From Paenibacillus dendritiformis (GTDB lineage Bacteria > Bacillota > Bacilli > Paenibacillales > Paenibacillaceae): a stretch of DNA of 33,050 nucleotides. A program made the translations under genes and the position numbers. Below are positions 30,697 to 33,050 of the stretch, one piece after another (within the stretch, counting starts at the first letter, position 1; each line of letters starts with the position of its first letter). The notes under the pieces are model-generated. The model was not told the origin of the DNA. It did no database searches and saw nothing but the letters and a program-made list of their open reading frames with translations. The stretch lies in NCBI RefSeq assembly GCF_015845845.1, contig NZ_LDIG01000215.1:1-33050 (forward strand). Reading direction: 5' to 3'.

Positions 30697-30803
30697 GTTC
30701 AAGGCTCCTTCCTGCATTCGCAATGCACTGCCATGCGAGCAAAATGATATCATTAGGTAGTGTGCACCATTTTGCCAGAACCATGAAATCTCCCGCGACA
30801 AAA

Positions 30804-30838
30804 GAAAAAGCGCCCGACCCGTAATCTGTCAGACGCTC
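30804..30838 (-). terminator. Terminator of the L25/Ctc gene
   Basis: On the minus strand AGCGTCTGAC pairs with GTCGGGCGCT (10 bp including two G-U pairs), followed by TTTTTCTTTT. It lies about 40 bases after the ctc stop. Confidence 0.8.
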
Positions 30839-30878
30839 TCTTTTTATTTTATTTATGGATAAAGGCCAATGCGCCAAG

Positions 30879-31484
30879 CTATTTTGCCGCGCTCTCGACG
30901 GTCTCCTGCTCCGTCTCCGCCGCCCCGGCGCCGCGCGGCAGGATAACGGAGGCCAGCAGCTCGCTGCCCGTTCCCGCCAACTGGATGCCCGCCGGCAGCT
31001 TCACTTCGCCTGCTGTCAGCTTGTCCCCGACATTCAGATGAGAAATGTCAACGGGAATCGATGCAGGCAGAGCGGAAGGAAGACCTTCGACTTCAAGCTC
31101 CACTTCCTGGGTCTGCAAGACGCCCCCCACCTTCGTGCCGGCTGCCACCCCTTGATAATCCAACGCGATCTTGACGCGCAGCGGCTTGTTCTCGGACACC
31201 TGCTGGATGTCGAGATGGATCCAGTTGCCCCAGCGTTCTTGCACTTCCTTGATAACGGCAGGAATGGTCTTGTCTTCAACCTTCAGGTGGAACAATTCGG
31301 AACGACTCGTACGCGCGAACCTATAGACTTCCTTCGCATCCAGATGTATGGGAACTCCCTCCATGGACGGACCGTAGACAACGGCCGGAATCCGCCCGCT
31401 CTTGCGCAAGCTCCGGGTGGAGGAACGCTTGAAATCCGTTCTCCGTTCAGCGGTAAGTTGAGAAGTATTGCCGTGTGCACTCAT
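30879..31484 (-). CDS. ctc: 50S ribosomal protein L25 / general stress protein Ctc
   Basis: This 201-residue two-domain L25 protein is of CTC type, as in Bacillus. The N-terminal L25 domain (about 8-100) has LTAERRTDFKRSSTRSLRKS, then GRIPAVVYGPSMEGVPIHLD and FHLKVEDKTIPAVIKEVQ; it binds 5S rRNA. The C-terminal TL5/CTC beta domain (about 105-185) has VGGVLQTQEVELEVEGLPSA and IPVDISHLNVGDKL. The end is acidic and of low complexity. The start follows AAGGAGG at five bases. In B. subtilis ctc is a SigB general-stress gene next to pth; here no pth follows, and I found no clear SigB promoter. Confidence 0.95.
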   Translation of the reverse strand: MSAHGNTSQLTAERRTDFKRSSTRSLRKSGRIPAVVYGPSMEGVPIHLDAKEVYRFARTSRSELFHLKVEDKTIPAVIKEVQERWGNWIHLDIQQVSENKPLRVKIALDYQGVAAGTKVGGVLQTQEVELEVEGLPSALPASIPVDISHLNVGDKLTAGEVKLPAGIQLAGTGSELLASVILPRGAGAAETEQETVESAAK

Positions 31485-31666
31485 GACATAACAACCTCCT
31501 TCAATGTTCCCTATTGCTCACAGGAAGATGTGAAGTATAAATAGGGTTATAGATCAACTTACCCATTGCGAAGCGGAGTGAAACAGCTTATTTCTAAATT
31601 TTCTAAATATTTGATCTTTCCGTTGTTTTCTCGAATGGATCACCTGGATCACCGCCTTCACCACCT

Positions 31667-31909
31667 TCACCGCTTCGATTCCGCGGCTTCCTGCCGGTAA
31701 TACCGCTTCCCTGTCGCAGGATGATAATACACCGTAACGCGCTGCCCGGTCGACGGATCGCGGAAAGTTTCCCGTGTCGGCATACTGCCGGCCGGCATCT
31801 CCTCCCCCTGCTCCTGATGCAGTCTGCGGTCCTTCTTCCTGGCGGCCAGCAGCAGGATTAGGAACAGCAAGAGCTGGAAGCCGAAATACGCCAGTACCCA
31901 CTTTAGCAT
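31667..31909 (-). CDS. Small single-pass membrane protein, unknown
   Basis: The 80-residue protein has one membrane helix at residues 3-23 (KWVLAYFGFQLLLFLILLLA), then a basic ARKKDRR stop-transfer and a soluble tail with DPSTGQRVTVYYHPATGKRY, a pattern of two similar small beta units (DPSTGQRV / HPATGKRY). The start ATG 31909 overlaps the stop of the YbjQ-like gene by seven bases, so the two are translationally coupled. I do not recognise a family beyond its likeness to short tails found beside YbjQ proteins. Part of the frame of another strand-phase (31554-31919) is a shadow. Confidence 0.65.
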   Translation of the reverse strand: MLKWVLAYFGFQLLLFLILLLAARKKDRRLHQEQGEEMPAGSMPTRETFRDPSTGQRVTVYYHPATGKRYYRQEAAESKR

Positions 31910-32232
31910 GGCGTCTCATCCTCCAGGATTACCGCTGTGCCATAAGCGACAATCTCGCTCATCCGGTTCCCCGCTTCCCCCGAATCGAAGCGCACCATCA
32001 CGATGCCGTTGGCGCCCATCGTCCGGGCGTTGGCCACCATCCGATCCAGCGCCTGCTTGCGCGCGTCTTCCAGCATCTCGGTATATTGACGAATCTCCCC
32101 GCCGACCAGGCCTTTGACGGCGGCGGCAATATCTTTGCCGATGCCGCGCGACCGGACCGTCAGTCCGAAGACGGGGCCAATCGCCTCTTTCACTTTCCGG
32201 TTCGCGGGACGTTCAGTAGTGACGATGATCAT
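31903..32232 (-). CDS. YbjQ/UPF0145 family protein
   Basis: This 109-residue protein starts at ATG 32232, behind AAGGAGAG. It has the YbjQ features: MIIVTTERPANRKVKEAIG, then VFGLTVRSRGIGKDIAAAV, GEIRQYTEMLEDARKQALDR and MVANARTMGANGIVMVRFDS. Members form beta-rich pentamers of unknown function, sometimes labelled heavy-metal-binding domain proteins; there is no cysteine metal motif here. It overlaps the small membrane-protein gene that follows, which may anchor it to the membrane. That link is inference from coupling. Confidence 0.88.
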   Translation of the reverse strand: MIIVTTERPANRKVKEAIGPVFGLTVRSRGIGKDIAAAVKGLVGGEIRQYTEMLEDARKQALDRMVANARTMGANGIVMVRFDSGEAGNRMSEIVAYGTAVILEDETPC

Positions 32233-32334
32233 GGGTTCGCTCTCTCCTTCTTTTCCTTTCAAGTTATAAATGATACGAGAGAGCCGGATGGATCGTTCAA
32301 TTCGACAGAGCAAAAAATATTAACGTCATTAATT

Positions 32335-33050
32335 GGCTCAATCTCAAAATCAGTGCTTGACTATCAGCATATCAACCGGTGACGGTTGCATTCGATAAGA
32401 ATACCTGCTTTATAACGATTGGGATTTCGCATAAAGTAATGGCGACGTTGAAACGCTTTAATGCGATTATGACGGCCTTCTACGGTCGCGTTTGTCCAGC
32501 GACATTGATGATAATTCACGATTTCCTCTTTCCAATTTCGCATCGTCCCCAGCGTGCTGCGTACCGTTGCATGGTCGATCTGATCGCCTTGCTCGCACCA
32601 ACGCTCAAATCCGAGTCGGGCAACAGCATAGCTGGGCGAGCGGTCATACCAAGTTGTGAAGGCTTCTTTCCACTCCCACACGCTGCGCAGAAGCGAAGAA
32701 TAATTCAGTAGCGTTTCCAGTCGTTTTCTGCTTTCTTCACTCAGCGATTCCGCTGGAGGATTCAGCAAACGATGGTTCGCTTTCAAATACGCTCGCGCTC
32801 GCGGCGATAAGGTATGCTGAACCGTTTTTCGAACTTCTTGCACGCTTTCGATTACATAACCGTGGACATGAAAGCGATCTGCGATGCGAATCGCATTCGG
32901 GAAACACTCGCTGATCCAGGTATGGTAAGCCTGGGCCAAATCCATGACCACTGCTTTGGGATTCAGCCGAAGGAAGTCGGGATGCGCCTGGGCATAGGCA
33001 CGCAATTCCTCCAGTTTCCTACCCGGCAGCAGATCCAGCATCGTTTCGCC
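32335..33050 (-). mobile_element. ISL3-family insertion sequence, right part, cut by the window edge
   Basis: The transposase gene at 32364-33050 defines the element. Its end is near the transposase stop; GGCTCAATCTCAAAATC at 32335-32351 could be the terminal inverted repeat because ISL3 ends often begin GGC or GGG and lie close to the gene end. The other end is outside the window, so neither the repeat nor an 8-bp target duplication can be confirmed. Confidence 0.6.
32364..33050 (-). CDS. ISL3-family transposase, partial
   Basis: The frame is open through the window edge, so the N-terminal zinc-finger and helix-turn-helix part lies outside. The visible 228 residues belong to the DDE domain: GETMLDLLPGRKLEELRAYA, then KAVVMDLAQAYHTWISECFP (second catalytic Asp) and IRIADRFHVHGYVIESVQEV. 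An insertion with YYSSLLRSVW-like helices (NYSSLLRSVWEWKEAFTTWY) follows, and near the end TNATVEGRHNRIKAFQRRHY (catalytic Glu) and FMRNPNRYKAGILIEC. The sequence shows no internal stop, so the copy may be active. Confidence 0.93.
   Translation of the reverse strand, partial: GETMLDLLPGRKLEELRAYAQAHPDFLRLNPKAVVMDLAQAYHTWISECFPNAIRIADRFHVHGYVIESVQEVRKTVQHTLSPRARAYLKANHRLLNPPAESLSEESRKRLETLLNYSSLLRSVWEWKEAFTTWYDRSPSYAVARLGFERWCEQGDQIDHATVRSTLGTMRNWKEEIVNYHQCRWTNATVEGRHNRIKAFQRRHYFMRNPNRYKAGILIECNRHRLIC

Noticed and set aside
1-33050. CRISPR arrays, tRNA or rRNA genes
   Set aside because: No regularly spaced repeats, cloverleaf or rRNA-like stretches were seen on either strand.

Overview
The window looks like chromosomal DNA of a Paenibacillus-type Firmicute, probably close to the P. 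alvei group. The evidence is a cholesterol-dependent cytolysin closely resembling alveolysin (5079-6581, minus), purine-rich AGGAGG-type ribosome binding sites before nearly every gene, Bacillus-type leucine-degradation genes, a Ctc/L25 stress protein, VanW and VanY-like proteins, and a yybP-ykoY manganese riboswitch. No rRNA, tRNA or CRISPR array was seen.

Region 1 (1-4800) is AT-rich and full of broken genes. It holds an N-truncated ABC-2 permease, a frameshifted CPBP protease, one intact alpha/beta hydrolase, and then short remnants: an SRPBCC start, a YdeI tail joined in frame to a BlaR1/M56 piece, an inward-facing signal peptide, a possible repeat-protein scrap and an RHS tail. Among them is a collapsed ethanolamine-utilisation (eut) operon: a sensor kinase EutW tail, a complete ANTAR-type dual-hairpin antiterminator with its terminator, an EutA piece, and an intact eutQ. 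Region 2 (5000-8100) carries the cytolysin gene and a macrolide-type glycosyltransferase broken by one in-frame stop codon.

Region 3 (8450-19020) is a LysR regulator gene followed, upstream on the same strand, by a nine-gene minus-strand operon. The operon encodes E1 alpha, E1 beta and E2 of a branched-chain 2-oxoacid dehydrogenase, an acyl-CoA dehydrogenase, biotin carboxylase, a 70-residue biotin carrier, HMG-CoA lyase, an enoyl-CoA hydratase (methylglutaconyl-CoA type) and a carboxyltransferase. Together they would take ketoisocaproate to acetoacetate plus acetyl-CoA; only E3 and leucine deamination are missing. A 15-bp palindrome lies upstream of the first gene and a strong terminator follows the last. 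An FAD amine or amino-acid oxidase gene lies upstream.

Region 4 (20200-32350) is richer in G+C. It holds single genes and short operons: a secreted unknown protein, DoxX and DedA membrane proteins, an azoreductase with a coupled 43-residue ORF, a GAF histidine kinase and NarL-type regulator pair, VanW, a zinc-ribbon protein under the Mn2+ riboswitch, an Eis-like acetyltransferase, a VanY-like peptidase, L25/Ctc, and a membrane peptide plus YbjQ pair. Fragments of a VOC protein, a response regulator and a GNAT enzyme lie between them. The right edge is cut inside an ISL3-family transposase gene.

Most notable: the manganese riboswitch with two near-identical tandem terminators before a zinc-ribbon gene, the fossil eut operon that kept its antiterminator, and the single operon joining the BCKDH complex to the whole leucine route.
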